From Alphaproteobacteria bacterium (GTDB lineage Bacteria > Pseudomonadota > Alphaproteobacteria > Rhizobiales > JAJFHR01), in NCBI GenBank assembly GCA_024278055.1, contig JAJRTY010000018.1, positions 65,072 to 106,749 on the forward strand: a stretch of DNA of 41,678 bases. Reading direction: 5' to 3'. Position 1 is the first letter of the stretch, and every line of letters begins with the position of its first letter. The notes beneath the pieces were generated by a model that was not told the origin of the DNA, did no database searches, and saw only the letters and a program-made list of their open reading frames with translations. A program made the position numbers and the translations under genes. Of the stretch, positions 17,068-24,441 are shown one piece after another.

Positions 17068-17394
17068 TTAAAGCCGCGCTCCTGTCTCCATTGCGGAAAA
17101 CAGATTGTCGCCGCGCTCATCAATAATCTGGCGGCCCTTGCGCAGGCAAAAGGTCTCGGCTTCTTCTTGTGACGGGAACATATCGGCGCGGATGAATTCA
17201 GCTTCATGCTCCTCATCGCCATCACCCGCCCTGACAATCATCCCGGCCAATCGCCATTGACCGCTTGCCTGTTGCGGCAGCGGATGAATTTCATAGCCCT
17301 TATAAGTTTCTGCCTTATCGCTGCGCCTGGGCGCTTCGGCAGCTTCACCGCCACCGCGAATTTTGCCAAACAGGCCGGATAGAAATGAAGCCAT
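17068..17394 (-). CDS. HlyU-family protein
   Basis: 108 residues from the ATG at 17394 (a TTG two codons earlier would overlap the upstream stop). The N-terminus resembles other HlyU-like proteins (MASFLSGLFGKIRGG), then ETYKGYEIHPLPQQASGQWRLAGMI, EEHEAEFIRADMFPSQEEAETFCLRKGRQIIDERG. The family is named for Vibrio HlyU-like activators but members in Rhizobiales are uncharacterised and lack an obvious HTH. It overlaps closely with the RAM-domain gene upstream, so the two are cotranscribed. Confidence 0.75.
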   Translation of the reverse strand: MASFLSGLFGKIRGGGEAAEAPRRSDKAETYKGYEIHPLPQQASGQWRLAGMIVRAGDGDEEHEAEFIRADMFPSQEEAETFCLRKGRQIIDERGDNLFSAMETGARL

Positions 17395-17396
17395 AA

Positions 17397-17633
17397 TCAA
17401 AACGCCTTGAAAGTCAAAATAGTGTGGGTACGTTCAATCCCCGCTATGGTGTGAATATTCTCGGCAACATAACGACCGATGTCCACATCTTCCGCCACAT
17501 AAAACTTGGCCAGAAGATCAAACCTGCCGCTGGTGGAATAAACTTCCGAGACGATTTCGCGCGCAACCAGCTCATCAGCCACCGCATAGGCCTGACCCAG
17601 CTCACATCGAAACTCAACAAAAAAGCACTTCAT
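17397..17633 (-). CDS. Stand-alone Lrp/AsnC ligand-binding (RAM) domain protein
   Basis: 78 residues: only the effector-binding alpha/beta sandwich of Lrp/AsnC regulators, with FVEFRCELGQAYAVADEL, STSGRFDLLAKFYV and IAGIERTHTILTF. No HTH is present. Such proteins form oligomers that bind amino acids and may sense them for another partner. It precedes the HlyU-like gene by two bases. The polar amino-acid transporter lies convergently next door, which may or may not be relevant. Confidence 0.82.
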   Translation of the reverse strand: MKCFFVEFRCELGQAYAVADELVAREIVSEVYSTSGRFDLLAKFYVAEDVDIGRYVAENIHTIAGIERTHTILTFKAF

Positions 17634-17794
17634 AACAGATATCCCTGAACGTCCATCGACACCTTTGATTTCTATCAGATGGCGCTTGCCTTGTATATAA
17701 TTGTTGGCTGTGCCTATCCATCATCATTTATTGACAATTTACAGTGCCGGTATACACTGTTTTTTCCAAACAAACTCATAGGGTTAAGGCATTT

Positions 17795-18343
17795 ATGATT
17801 GCGCGTGAAGAGTTTCTCCGGTGGCAATGCCGCTTGCGTCAAATGGCCATGCGTGAATACGGCGGCAGGCCGTCAAAGGGTATGCAGGCGTCTGTGTGGC
17901 TCGGCGGCGGCATTGAGTTTATCGCCGCCATGAACATATTGCTGGTTCAGGGCGAACCTGAAGAAAGCACGGCATTTTTCCGCTTTCAGGTTAAAAAGTC
18001 CCATGATCCCAAACAGGTGCTGGAAAAAGGCCTGCAATTTTTGCAATCAACCTACTATCATCACGCCCCTTCATTTCGCGATGAAATGACCGCCCTGTTT
18101 CCACCTCACTCGAGCCAGGGTGATCAATTGCTGGAAGCCGGGCAATGTCTGCTGATATTTGAGCAGTTCAACCAGACCTTCAAACTTGTCTGCACCACGC
18201 GCCTGCTTGAGACAGATGAAGACGGCTGGCAGGCGACCTACTGGCACAACCACATGTTCAACGCCAACCTGCCCGGTGATGCCACCATCATCGGTTTTAC
18301 TCCCAACTGGGAAAAATCGGTAGTTGAAACGGGAGGAAATTGA
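17795..18343 (+). CDS. Conserved protein of unknown function
   Basis: 182 residues from the ATG at 17795, chosen because GGGTTAAGG lies just upstream and the preceding 17 codons look non-coding. It begins MIAREEFLRWQCRLRQMAMREYGGRPSKGMQ and ends with a globular, aromatic-rich half (ATYWHNHMFNANLPGDATIIGFTPNW). No signal peptide, membrane segment or known catalytic motif. The sequence style is that of a conserved alphaproteobacterial hypothetical. A TATAAT at ~17695 could be its -10. An inverted repeat follows its stop. Confidence 0.7.
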   Translation: MIAREEFLRWQCRLRQMAMREYGGRPSKGMQASVWLGGGIEFIAAMNILLVQGEPEESTAFFRFQVKKSHDPKQVLEKGLQFLQSTYYHHAPSFRDEMTALFPPHSSQGDQLLEAGQCLLIFEQFNQTFKLVCTTRLLETDEDGWQATYWHNHMFNANLPGDATIIGFTPNWEKSVVETGGN

Positions 18344-18364
18344 ACAATCTTTGCAAAAACTCTC

Positions 18365-18466
18365 CGGTCCCGGCTCAAGGCCGGGACGGTGCGGAAAAAT
18401 GAACAAGTTTGAAAAGCTTGGGTTGATGCTACCCCCACCACACCATCCCGGTCTTGAGCCGGGATC
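18365..18466. repeat. Palindromic repeat pair between convergent genes
   Basis: Arms 18365-18394 and 18438-18466 are imperfect inverted copies sharing CCCGG.CTTGAGCCGGGA; each arm can also fold on itself (TCCCGGC-TCAAG-GCCGGGA). The pair lies between the ends of two convergent genes, where it probably terminates both. It resembles the two elements at 15366 and 26717 in design but not in its central sequence. Confidence 0.8.
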
Positions 18467-18481
18467 TGCTGGTGAATGCTG

Positions 18482-19204
18482 TTACTTCAAACCCGTAGTG
18501 TTCAGAAAATTTTTATAAAGAACCTCCGCCGCGGCATTAAACTCTGCCATATTGGCACTGGCTTCTGCTTCGAACTTAGGCAGAGCATCCGTCCCAAGAA
18601 CATTTTCCAGCGCTGATTTATATTCGGGAATTGCTCCCCAGTTGGGCACGGTATCCTCTTCCAGTTCCACGTGATACTGCATGGAAAAAGCACGAGTTCC
18701 ATAAGACACCGCCTGCACTTTACATGCCGGGCTCGATGCCAGCACCTCGACGCCATCAGGGATCTTGGTTATCTCGGCACTGTGCCATTGCAGGCATTTT
18801 TGCGTTCGGTTCAGCCCTTTCATAAACGGGCTGGTTAAACCCGCCTGGGTGAGAGTTACATCCATAATACCAATTTCCGGCCGGGCAGAAGAAGGGCCAA
18901 CTTCGCCGCCAAGCGCTTGAGCCAGCAATTGATGGCCCAGACACAGCCCCAAATATGGCATTCTCAAATCCACTACCGCATGGCGAATGGCAGCTTTTTC
19001 TTGTGTTAGCCACGGATGCACGTCTTCCTGCCAGACATCCATCGGCCCGCCCATCACTATGAGTGCGTCAAAGCTGGAAAGGTCCGGAATCCTGTCGCCT
19101 TCATCCAATTCTACGGCGGTGGTGGCAATACTGTCTTGAGCAAAAAACCTGCGAAACACCCCGGGGTGTTCGCAGGCAATATGCTGGAAGATCACAAAAT
19201 GCAT
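18482..19204 (-). CDS. Class I glutamine amidotransferase-like protein, last gene of amine module A
   Basis: 240 residues with the full GATase-I triad: Cys88 in the nucleophile elbow GLCLGHQLLAQ, His178 and Glu180 in QYHVELEEDTV. The preceding oxyanion segment is VMGGPMDVWQED. It resembles GMP-synthase-like amidotransferases and gamma-glutamyl hydrolases. It starts 10 bases after the 136-aa gene and ends module A. In the Puu putrescine pathway a class I amidotransferase-fold hydrolase (PuuD) releases glutamate from the gamma-glutamyl intermediate; a similar gamma-glutamyl hydrolase role fits here but is inference. Confidence 0.83.
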   Translation of the reverse strand: MHFVIFQHIACEHPGVFRRFFAQDSIATTAVELDEGDRIPDLSSFDALIVMGGPMDVWQEDVHPWLTQEKAAIRHAVVDLRMPYLGLCLGHQLLAQALGGEVGPSSARPEIGIMDVTLTQAGLTSPFMKGLNRTQKCLQWHSAEITKIPDGVEVLASSPACKVQAVSYGTRAFSMQYHVELEEDTVPNWGAIPEYKSALENVLGTDALPKFEAEASANMAEFNAAAEVLYKNFLNTTGLK

Positions 19205-19214
19205 TGTTAAATCT

Positions 19215-19625
19215 TCAAAATTTTCTGTAGGCCTGGTTGAGTTGAACCATGGGATGGTTGGGCGACATCTGAAATTTTATCAGCAATTCGCGCGCCATCA
19301 TATCCCTGTCCTGCTGGTTGTCCGGCAATTCCATATCTTCGGGAATAGCCACCCAGCCATTGATATTACGGTCAAATACCGCCGCTTTACCGTCATCATA
19401 GCCCATATGCACATCTTCGAGCCAGTTAAGATCGTCCCAGCCCATAAACTCTATATAACCCTTGAGAAAGGGGGTCATGCGGTCATGATCGGGCACCAGA
19501 TTGACATCATAGCGATAGCCGATGTGTTGCCCGATGATTTTTTCGCGCTCTGAATCAATGCCGCCACCTTTGAGGAAGTGATCAACATCCTTGATCTCGG
19601 CACCCTTGTAACTTGTTCCAGCCAT
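19215..19625 (-). CDS. 136-aa protein of unknown family in amine module A
   Basis: 136 residues, soluble, acidic, no signal peptide. It starts with MAGTSYKGAEIKDVDHFLKGGG; the middle has aromatic-acid stretches (EFMGWDDLNWLEDVHMGYDDG) and NINGWVAIPEDMELP, the end LIKFQMSPNHPMVQLNQAYRKF. No catalytic motif or metal site is obvious. A GAGG ribosome site precedes the ATG. It is tightly packed: 15 bases after the FMN-glutamate-synthase-like gene and 10 before the amidotransferase, so it belongs to the operon. A structural subunit or assembly factor of the glutamate-synthase-like complex is possible. Confidence 0.75.
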   Translation of the reverse strand: MAGTSYKGAEIKDVDHFLKGGGIDSEREKIIGQHIGYRYDVNLVPDHDRMTPFLKGYIEFMGWDDLNWLEDVHMGYDDGKAAVFDRNINGWVAIPEDMELPDNQQDRDMMARELLIKFQMSPNHPMVQLNQAYRKF

Positions 19626-19640
19626 AATCTAATTCCTCAA

Positions 19641-20996
19641 TTAAATGTGGTGATAATCTTCAACACCCACCGTAAAATCCGTACCCGCCAGCGGCACCTG
19701 AGCCAGTGCTGATGCTTCCATGGTCAAAGCTGCCAGATCTTCAGGCTCAAGCGAATGAATATTGGTCTTGCCACAAGCCCGCGCCATCATCTGCGCTTCG
19801 ATGGTAAGAGTGTGCAGGAAGTTATAAACCCGCTCAGCTGCTTCATCAGGATCAAGGCGCTTGCGCAACTCAGGGTCCTGCGTCGCTATGCCAACCGGAC
19901 AACGACCGGTATGACAGTGATAACACTCACCGGCATCAATACCCATTTCCTTGTAATAATCAGCTTCAGGAATTTCCTTGTTGCAATTCATCGCCATCAT
20001 GGCTGAATGACCAATGGCGATAGCATCAGCCCCCAAAGCAAGCGCCTTGGCCACATCACCGCCATTGCGAATACCACCGGCATAAATCAGGGTGATTTCA
20101 CCATTTTTGCCAATATCATCAATGGCGCGGCGCGCCTGACGAATGGCCGCCATGCCCGGCACACCGGTTTCTTCGGTAGCCAGATGCGGGCCTGCCCCGG
20201 TGGATCCTTCCATGCCGTCAATATAGATTGAATCAGGATCGCATTTGGCCGCCATGCGCACATCATCATAGACGCGCGCTGCACCGAGTTTAAGCTGAAT
20301 GGGGATCTGCCAGTCAGTTGCTTCGCGAATTTCCTGAATTTTCAGGGCCAGATCATCAGGCCCCAGCCAATCGGGGTGCCGTGCGGGCGAGCGTTGGTCA
20401 ATGCCGGCAGGCAATGAACGCATTTCGGCTACCTGGTCAGTAACCTTCTGACCCATCAAATGACCGCCAAGACCGACCTTGCAGCCCTGACCGATAAAAA
20501 ATTCACAGCCATCAGCCAGTTGCAGATGATGCGGATTAAAACCGTAGCGTGACTGAATACATTGATAAAACCATTTCGATGAAAACCTGCGTTCATCGGG
20601 GATCATGCCGCCTTCGCCCGAACATGTGGCCGTGCCCGCCATGGTCGCCCCGCGCGCCAGCGCCACCTTGGCTTCAAACGACAGGGCACCAAAGCTCATG
20701 CCGGTAATATAGATTGGAATATCAAGTTCAAGCGGCCGTTTTGCCCGCGGGCCTATCACGGTTTTAGTCAGGCATTTTTCGCGATAGCCTTCAATCACAA
20801 ATCGCGTCAACGTGCCGGGTAAAAACGTCAGTTCATCCCAATGGGGAATTTTCTTGAACAGCGAAAACCCGCGCATGCGATAACGCCCGAGTTCAGACTT
20901 GATATGGATATCATCCATGACCGCTTGAGAAAAAATCCAGCTTCTGCCCAGTTTGGTTTTATCTCTTGGTCTTTTTGTTGAGCCGTCTTCAGACAT
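19641..20996 (-). CDS. FMN-binding glutamate-synthase-domain protein (MgsC/GlxD-like), module A
   Basis: 451 residues. The FMN barrel has PIYITGMSFGALSFEAKVALARGA, IQLKLGAARVYDDVRMAAK, GMEGSTGAGP and IYAGGIRNGGDVAKALALGADAIAIG. An iron-sulfur-type cysteine set is kept: C358-x2-C361-x4-C366 in CYHCHTGRCPVGI, as in redox-active glutamate synthases. In N-methylglutamate synthase the equivalent subunit places an amine on 2-oxoglutarate/glutamate carbon at FMN. The gene follows the GXGXG gene by 24 bases and a GGGAG site precedes its ATG. The paralogue at 28183-29511 has lost these cysteines. Confidence 0.9.
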   Translation of the reverse strand: MSEDGSTKRPRDKTKLGRSWIFSQAVMDDIHIKSELGRYRMRGFSLFKKIPHWDELTFLPGTLTRFVIEGYREKCLTKTVIGPRAKRPLELDIPIYITGMSFGALSFEAKVALARGATMAGTATCSGEGGMIPDERRFSSKWFYQCIQSRYGFNPHHLQLADGCEFFIGQGCKVGLGGHLMGQKVTDQVAEMRSLPAGIDQRSPARHPDWLGPDDLALKIQEIREATDWQIPIQLKLGAARVYDDVRMAAKCDPDSIYIDGMEGSTGAGPHLATEETGVPGMAAIRQARRAIDDIGKNGEITLIYAGGIRNGGDVAKALALGADAIAIGHSAMMAMNCNKEIPEADYYKEMGIDAGECYHCHTGRCPVGIATQDPELRKRLDPDEAAERVYNFLHTLTIEAQMMARACGKTNIHSLEPEDLAALTMEASALAQVPLAGTDFTVGVEDYHHI

Positions 20997-21020
20997 TTAA
21001 CAGCACTCCCAGGGTAATTT

Positions 21021-21866
21021 TTAAAGAATGATCTTTTTCTCATGTGGTTCAAGATTGTCGTAGTTCCACAATTGCTTGCCTGCGACAATCTTGGTGAAAT
21101 GATCAACGCCCTTGTCCGGCAGCATTTCGTATAAGGAAAGTTTGCGCGTCAGCCACGCCCTATCCATATCGTTGAGATCTTCCGGCACTGCATCAACGCC
21201 AAGATCCTGGATTTCGCCACCCACATAAATGGTGCCGTCATACATGCTGTCGCCAAGGTTCTTGCCGGCATTGCCGCAAATCACCATGCGCCCGCGCTGC
21301 ATCATAAAGCCGGTGAACGCTCCGGTATCACCGCCAACTAAAATGCTGCCGCCCTTCTGGTCAATGCCGGTGCGTGAGCCAACCGAGCCACGGCACACCA
21401 GGTCGCCGCCGCGAATGGCAGCGCCAAAAGTCGAGCCTGCATTCTTTTCGACGACAACCACACCGGCCATCATGTTTTCGGCAAACGACCAGCCAACGCG
21501 ACCGGAAACACGCACGTTTGGCCCGTCATTAAGACCGCAACCGAAATAACCCAGCGAGCCTTCGATAATCAAATTCAACCGATTGAGAATACCCACACAT
21601 AAGGAATGTTTGGCACCGGGGTTTTTAAGCACAATGGTGCCATACCCCTCCTTCATCAACGCGCGGATCTGGCTATTGACTTCAGTTGCCTCCAGCTCGG
21701 CCACGTCAATTTCAGTGCGCTTGTTGAAATCCACATCGTGGGCATAAGGATAGGCATAAGTCCCCTCCTCGCTCAACGAGAACATGGTCTTGATGTCGCG
21801 GCCCTTCAGGGTCTGCGTGTGCATTCCCATCTCGTGCGATGTTGTTTCCTGGTTCATACCTGCCAT
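21021..21866 (-). CDS. GXGXG glutamate-synthase-domain protein (MgsB/GlxC-like), module A
   Basis: 281 residues forming a right-handed beta-helix of GltB alpha-domain type: repeated strands such as IIEGSLGYFGCGLNDGPNVRVSGRVG, FGAAIRGGDLVCRGSVGSRTG, GSILVGGDTGAFTGF and MVICGNAGKNLGDSMYDG. In the NMG-synthase/Glx assemblies this is the middle subunit between the Ntn amidotransferase and the FMN subunit. Start: ATG at 21866 with AGGAGG; it overlaps the amidotransferase gene by 13 bases, indicating coupling. An extra ~50-residue N-terminal extension distinguishes it from its module B paralogue (227 aa). Confidence 0.9.
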   Translation of the reverse strand: MAGMNQETTSHEMGMHTQTLKGRDIKTMFSLSEEGTYAYPYAHDVDFNKRTEIDVAELEATEVNSQIRALMKEGYGTIVLKNPGAKHSLCVGILNRLNLIIEGSLGYFGCGLNDGPNVRVSGRVGWSFAENMMAGVVVVEKNAGSTFGAAIRGGDLVCRGSVGSRTGIDQKGGSILVGGDTGAFTGFMMQRGRMVICGNAGKNLGDSMYDGTIYVGGEIQDLGVDAVPEDLNDMDRAWLTRKLSLYEMLPDKGVDHFTKIVAGKQLWNYDNLEPHEKKIIL

Positions 21867-22789
21867 ACCCGAACCTCCTCGTCATAAGGGTCATACGTAT
21901 CTATTTCATGGGGGATAAGTGCGCGGATTGACACTTCTTCAGAGGCCAGCGCCACCACATCATCACTTTCATACAAAACCATCGGTTTTGCCGCCATAGT
22001 ATCCTTGGCCATGCCAAGCTGGTCCTTGGTGGTGACCAGATAGGTGAAAACACCATCAATTTCGTCAATCGATTTGGTCAGGCTTTCTTCAAGAGAAATC
22101 CCTTTTTCAAGATTGGTAGCCGTATAGACTGCCAGCAATTCCGAATCACAATCAGAGACAAATCTCTGGCCTTCACGTTCAAGTTTGCGGCGCATCAGCC
22201 AGTAATTGGTAATCTGGCCATTATGAACCACGGCAATATCATTAAACGGGTAAGCCCAGTAGGGATGGGCCGAGCGAATATCAACATCCGATTCTGTTGC
22301 CATGCGCGTATGACCAATGCCGTGCGTACCGGTAAAGTCACCCAGACCATATTGCCCCGACACCACCCCGGCATCGCCCAGATCCTTTATCAGTTCCAGC
22401 GCATTGCCTATCGACAGAATTTCCGCACCTTCAATATTTTCCAGCCGGTCGGCGAATTTCTTGAGGTCACCATCATAACGGATCTGATAGCGATAGGCAT
22501 ATTCCGTTGCTTCTTCAAGCTCCGTAACCTCAACCCCCATTTCAGCCATCAGCGCATCAACCTGCGCCCGGCGTTCGGCAATAACCGCATGGATATGATG
22601 ACCTTGTTCAAGCTCTTCCTGTTCGGCCACCTTGAAGCGCAGAACATATTCTCCAGCTTCAGGCTTGCCATAAATGGCAAAACCGGTTGAATCCGGGCCC
22701 CTGTGCTTGAGGGCTTGCAACATATTGGTCATCTCAAGACCTATGTTGCTTGCACCTTTGCGGTGTATTATCCCTGCAATTCCACACAT
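21854..22789 (-). CDS. Class II (Ntn) glutamine amidotransferase (MgsA/GlxB-like), module A
   Basis: 311 residues. It begins MCGIAGI, so Cys2 becomes the N-terminal nucleophile after Met removal. Further PurF/GltB-type motifs are KHRGPDSTGFAIYG, GIGHTRMATES, DIAVVHNGQITNYW and VSDCDSELLA. It releases ammonia from glutamine, or serves as an amide-handling domain, for the partner FMN subunit. The AGGAG ribosome site precedes the ATG. A mid-protein acidic helix (VDALMAEMGVEVTELEEATEYAYR) is an insertion relative to minimal Ntn domains. Gap to the upstream ligase gene: 75 bases. Confidence 0.92.
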   Translation of the reverse strand: MCGIAGIIHRKGASNIGLEMTNMLQALKHRGPDSTGFAIYGKPEAGEYVLRFKVAEQEELEQGHHIHAVIAERRAQVDALMAEMGVEVTELEEATEYAYRYQIRYDGDLKKFADRLENIEGAEILSIGNALELIKDLGDAGVVSGQYGLGDFTGTHGIGHTRMATESDVDIRSAHPYWAYPFNDIAVVHNGQITNYWLMRRKLEREGQRFVSDCDSELLAVYTATNLEKGISLEESLTKSIDEIDGVFTYLVTTKDQLGMAKDTMAAKPMVLYESDDVVALASEEVSIRALIPHEIDTYDPYDEEVRVWQV

Positions 22790-22864
22790 AATTCATCTGT
22801 CTCCTGTCGAAAAAGAAGTGTTCGAAAGTTAAAACGCCGAAGCTCAAAGCTCCCTAAAAGCAAC

Positions 22865-24343
22865 CTAAGGCAGGCAATCCATGTAAGTATCCTGATCCCA
22901 TTCGGTCACCGTGTGCATGAAGCGCTCCCACTCGTCCCACTTGTATTCATGGTAGAGGCGATACATCTCACCAGGCATGCCACGCTGCACCACTTCATCA
23001 GCAGCCAGTGCATCCAGAGCATCACCCAGCGACATCGGCAGTTTCTTGACCTGTTTTCCAGCTTTGATAGCCTCGTAAATGTTACGCTCTTCCGGCGGCC
23101 CGGGATCAAGCTCATTATCGATACCATCACTGGCTGCGGCCAGAATTGTCGAGCCCATCAAATACGGATTGACCATGGAATCGACTGAGCGATACTCAAA
23201 CCGTCCCGGAGCGGAAACCCGCAAACCTGTGGTGCGGTTCTGAAAACCCCAATCTGCAAACACCGGCGCCCAAAAGCCCGTATCCCACAATCGACGGTAG
23301 GAATTAACAGTGGAGGCACCGATGGCTGTAAGCGCCTGCAAATGGTGTACAATGCCGCCAATCGCCATCAACCCGGCTTTACCCGGCATTTGCGGATCAT
23401 CGTCATCGGGCATGAAGGTATTTTCACCGCCCTGGATATACATGTAGTTTTCTCTCATGCCCGGCAGATTGTCAGGATCATTGCCAATGGGGAAAAACTT
23501 GTCCTCACCGCCATGCCACAGCGACATGTTGTGATGACAGCCGGAAGCTGAAACCCCCATGAACGGCTTGGTCATGAAACATGCTATCAGATTGAATTCA
23601 CGTGCAACCTGGGCGCAAATCTGCCGGTAGGTCGTCAGGCGATCAGCATTGCGCAAGACATCATCATACATCCAGTTCAACTCAAGCTGGCCCGGCGCAT
23701 CTTCATGATCACCCTGGATCATGTCGAGGCCCATTTTGCGCGAATATTCCAGCACTTTCATGTAAACCGGGCGCAGGCTTTCAAACTGGTCAATATGATA
23801 ACAGTAGGGCTCGGAAAAACCACCATTAGGCTTGCCGTTTTCGTCCTTTTTAAGCCACATCATCTCCGGCTCGGTACCGACGCGCAAGGCCAGACCGTTG
23901 TGTTTTGTCTTAAATTCATCATGCAGCCGCTTGAGGTTTCCGCGACTGTCTGAAGTTAAAAACCCGCCGGGATTTTCCTTTTCCTCGCGGTTGCGAAACA
24001 AGGTACAGTAAAAGCGTGCGACACGGCTGTCCCACGGCAGTTGCATCATGGTTTCAGGCTCAGGTATCCCCACCAGCTCAGCGGCTTCAGGTCCATAACC
24101 GATATATTCACCATTGCGGTTGGTAAACAGGTTCACCGTGGCCCCATAAACAAGCTGAAATCCCTTGGCCGCCACGGTTTCCCAATGGTCTGCCGGAATG
24201 CCCTTGCCGCAGATGCGCCCGGTGATGGAAATAAATTGCAGGTACAGATATTCGATACCCATGGCATCAATCTTTTTTCGCACCTCTTTTACCAGTTCCG
24301 CCCGGCCCGGCTGCTCGACAAAACCCTCTAGATCTGTTGCCAT
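22865..24343 (-). CDS. Glutamine-synthetase-like gamma-glutamyl ligase, module A
   Basis: 492 residues of the GS catalytic fold. Seen: metal ligands in GTEPEMMW (E158, E160), GDHEDAPGQLELNW, SASGCHHNMSLW, the ATP/glutamate segment NRTTGLRVSAPGRFEYRSVD. The N-terminal beta-grasp lacks the DGSS aspartate loop that binds ammonium in true GS and instead reads GFQLVYGATVNLFTNRNGEY, hinting that a different amine is bound. Related enzymes make gamma-glutamyl-methylamide, -putrescine or -isopropylamide. It has an excellent GGGAGGAG site, an own promoter with phased repeats upstream, and heads the glutamate-synthase-like genes. Substrate unknown. Confidence 0.87.
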   Translation of the reverse strand: MATDLEGFVEQPGRAELVKEVRKKIDAMGIEYLYLQFISITGRICGKGIPADHWETVAAKGFQLVYGATVNLFTNRNGEYIGYGPEAAELVGIPEPETMMQLPWDSRVARFYCTLFRNREEKENPGGFLTSDSRGNLKRLHDEFKTKHNGLALRVGTEPEMMWLKKDENGKPNGGFSEPYCYHIDQFESLRPVYMKVLEYSRKMGLDMIQGDHEDAPGQLELNWMYDDVLRNADRLTTYRQICAQVAREFNLIACFMTKPFMGVSASGCHHNMSLWHGGEDKFFPIGNDPDNLPGMRENYMYIQGGENTFMPDDDDPQMPGKAGLMAIGGIVHHLQALTAIGASTVNSYRRLWDTGFWAPVFADWGFQNRTTGLRVSAPGRFEYRSVDSMVNPYLMGSTILAAASDGIDNELDPGPPEERNIYEAIKAGKQVKKLPMSLGDALDALAADEVVQRGMPGEMYRLYHEYKWDEWERFMHTVTEWDQDTYMDCLP

Positions 24344-24386
24344 AATACCTGTCTCCTCCCTCGCTTATTATTGGTTTAATAAACTA

Positions 24387-24419
24387 AGCCATTACCATAC
24401 CAATTATATACCAATATTC
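24387..24419 (-). promoter_or_regulatory. Phased repeat operator and -10 element of the module A ligase
   Basis: Three (A/T)(A/G)CCA(A/T)T-type units start at 24387, 24398 and 24409, exactly 11 bases apart on the plus strand. The sequence between units 2 and 3 contains, on the minus strand, TATAAT (24408-24403), 60 bases upstream of the ligase start. No good -35 is seen, suggesting activator control. A 14-base segment (CCAATTATATACCA) is identical to one upstream of amt. Confidence 0.6.
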
Positions 24420-24441
24420 AAGCTGTTAATCAGCCCTCAAG

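Noticed and set aside
18365-18466. Third copy of the 15366/26717 repeat family
   Set aside because: Arms have a similar CCCGG..CTTGAG..CCGGG design but lack the CGTCATCCC edge and the shared AAAGACAG centre, so it is listed as a separate palindrome.
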